DNA from: Isoetes taiwanensis
Lineage: Eukaryota > Streptophyta > Lycopodiopsida > Isoetales > Isoetaceae
Length of the DNA: 64,000 bases
Assembly (NCBI GenBank): GCA_021234155.1
Contig: JAJEKV010000016.1
Span: forward strand, 994,001 to 1,058,000
Direction of reading: 5' to 3'
Positions 62,721-64,000 of this stretch are shown here, piece by piece. The notes beneath the pieces were generated by a model. It was not told the DNA's origin. It did no database searches and worked only from the letters and a program-made list of their open reading frames with translations. How positions within the stretch are numbered: position 1 is the stretch's first letter; each line of letters opens with the position of its first letter. The position numbers were made by a program, and so were the translations under genes.

Positions 62721-62749
62721 TTTTGTACCCCAATATCTAACTTAGACCC
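62721..62749 (-). repeat. Putative terminal inverted repeat, copy C
   Basis: These 29 bases are identical to 21099-21127 (see there). Outside it the two copies share nothing (AAAACCAAAAAG here, TTTTCTTCGGCT there), so the shared block ends exactly where an element terminus would. Confidence 0.6.
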
Positions 62750-64000
62750 AAAACCAAAAAGTCCATACGTGTCGATTTCGCATGAGGCAGAACCCAGAAA
62801 AAATAGGATGGAAAAAAAAAAATAGGCAAAAAAGGATGTATGATTATATATGTTTCGATAAAATGTTCTTTTTATGGCAACTATTTTGATGAGAGAATTG
62901 TTGTCACAATTGTTGTTTTTAACTGTTATTACCTCACCAAGTATGTACCGGGACATTAAAGGTCCCATTGGTGTGACACACCTAGGGGGTTGACGGGCAA
63001 GTTAACGTTTAAGTTTTAACCATAGGTTAGAGATAATTAATTATGGAAGAGATTATCAAGGGTTAGAAAATAAGGTAAATACGATATTCGTATTATGCTA
63101 GCTACTTGACGGAATACCGGATATGAACTTAAATAGTCAAGCTAAAATTAGAAAGATCTTTATTATTAATAGGGAAGTGAGGGATATTTTCCTCAACTTT
63201 AGGTTATAGCACAACAAAAGGGAAAAACGTCTTTTTATCCAAACAGTTCCAAAAGCTTTCGGCCAGCGTTTCAATCCTAGTTACAGTAGAAGAGCAATCC
63301 GAGCAGGTGGGTTAACCGGAGCCAAATCCATAAGAATCCGTGAAGGCTTGGCCGCTAGTGCTAGATTGCTATGTTTTGTTGTTGCTAAATCCGTAGGAAG
63401 TATCCGGTTGTTCAAGTCTGCCATTGTTTGCTGTCTATGCAGCCAGTGGTTTCTTCAAGTCCAATCTCCTGTCTAATGCCTTAAAATCGTTCTTAATCCA
63501 TTCTCAGTTTGTTTTAGCTTGTTTCCTTTTCTTCCAGGAAGTTCTTGAAGCTGTGATGGCGGCTGCAAATCCTTGTTTCCGGATCAAATGGTTCCGGAAT
63601 CTTGCTCCTAGATGTCATACAAATGGTTTTACCTTAAAAACGACCTGAGTCTTGCTGATTCCGGCCAGTTCCGGCCCTTCCCTGTTAGATCTGGCCGCAT
63701 CTGTTTCACCACCCTGTTTTAGACAGTTTTACGCCCCTGTTATTCCTATTTAATCCTCTTCCATCGATCCTTATGCATATTTTGGCATTTACTTTTGAAA
63801 GCCATTGATAGATTATTTGGTTAAGGGTTTAACTTGTTGCCTCATACACCCAGGTTCAAATTCCGGCTGAAACCCAAATCTTTGCTTAGTTTCCTTTTTA
63901 GCCTCTATTATGCTATATTGTCCCAAACATTCTTACCTTCTTACCAAGTGTTTATATAGGAATTCTTGTTTGTAGTTAATGTTTGTTGAAGCATTGCTCT
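62750..64000. other. Non-coding stretch
   Basis: No gene is supported. At 63819-63864 a TTGGTTAAGGG and a GGTTCAAATTCC lie 34 bases apart and resemble weak Pol III A and B boxes, but no tRNA fold is evident. Confidence 0.3.

Larger units (their letters stand above)
58652..62749. mobile_element. Two-gene DNA transposon, copy C
   Basis: It contains the C-terminal end of the transposase gene (+, to 58900), a 445-bp intergenic spacer, the complete accessory gene (-, 59346-62452) and a putative terminus at 62721-62749. The tail-to-tail order is the same as in copy A but inverted in the window. Most of the transposase gene is missing. This is the best-preserved accessory gene of the three copies. 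Confidence 0.7.

Noticed and set aside
63819-63864. Possible tRNA gene or SINE with A/B boxes
   Set aside because: The B-box-like GGTTCAAATTCC has an extra base and no cloverleaf can be drawn.

Overview
This window is transposon-dense nuclear DNA from a land plant. The evidence is spliceosomal introns, plant-type LINEs, Ty3/gypsy elements primed by tRNA-Asp or initiator tRNA-Met, and a plant-like DSS1 exon. A non-flowering lineage (fern, lycophyte or bryophyte) fits the transposase family seen here, but that is inference. Almost all coding capacity belongs to mobile elements in different states of decay, often nested. The only long intact ORF that does not look like a transposon is an E3-E2 ubiquitin ligase fusion at 41567-44152 (-).

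The most interesting system is a DNA transposon family with two convergent genes, present as three damaged copies. Gene 1 is a transposase-like protein with an N-terminal HTH, a Cys cluster, and DFAENY, DG-x2-SQFK and HGKG motifs. Gene 2 is an accessory protein with a coiled coil, a RING-H2 finger, an AT-hook and an FCP1/NIF-type HAD domain that lacks catalytic aspartates. Copy A (about 4264-14232) keeps both genes tail to tail. Copy C (58652-62749) keeps gene 2 and the tail of gene 1, again tail to tail. Copy B (16556-21127) keeps gene 1 without its catalytic core. Upstream of gene 1 in copy B and of gene 2 in copy C lies the same 29-base sequence. This is what terminal inverted repeats of one element would look like.

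Layout. 1-4260: no genes, a LINE 3' fragment, an AATCT-based higher-order repeat and a GTGGTG tract. 4264-14232: copy A, split by a 5.8-kb LINE with an 18-bp target duplication. 14240-16555: CACCAC tract, an unknown gene fragment, a foldback element and an LTR-element fragment. 16556-21127: copy B, with a gag-only LTR element (17161-19993) in its intron; that element carries six small hairpins with compensatory changes. 21958-32670: a complete Ty3/gypsy element on the minus strand (TSD CATAG). Besides gag-pol it has a 930-residue sense ORF and a short antisense ORF with its own TATA box. 33150-35505: a large palindrome and tRNA-like SINE heads set in a 72-bp tandem repeat. 36516-39861: a decayed LINE (-). 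40925-41176: a TPR-like fragment. 41567-44152: the E3-E2 fusion gene. 45716-45850: a DSS1 exon. 48338-48751: a small gene with a leader intron. 52946-57626: another LINE next to a diverged relative of the gypsy element's extra ORF and its 3' LTR. 58652-62749: copy C.

No rRNA, CRISPR array, intact tRNA gene or bacterial-type feature was seen. Exon boundaries were read by eye and are provisional.
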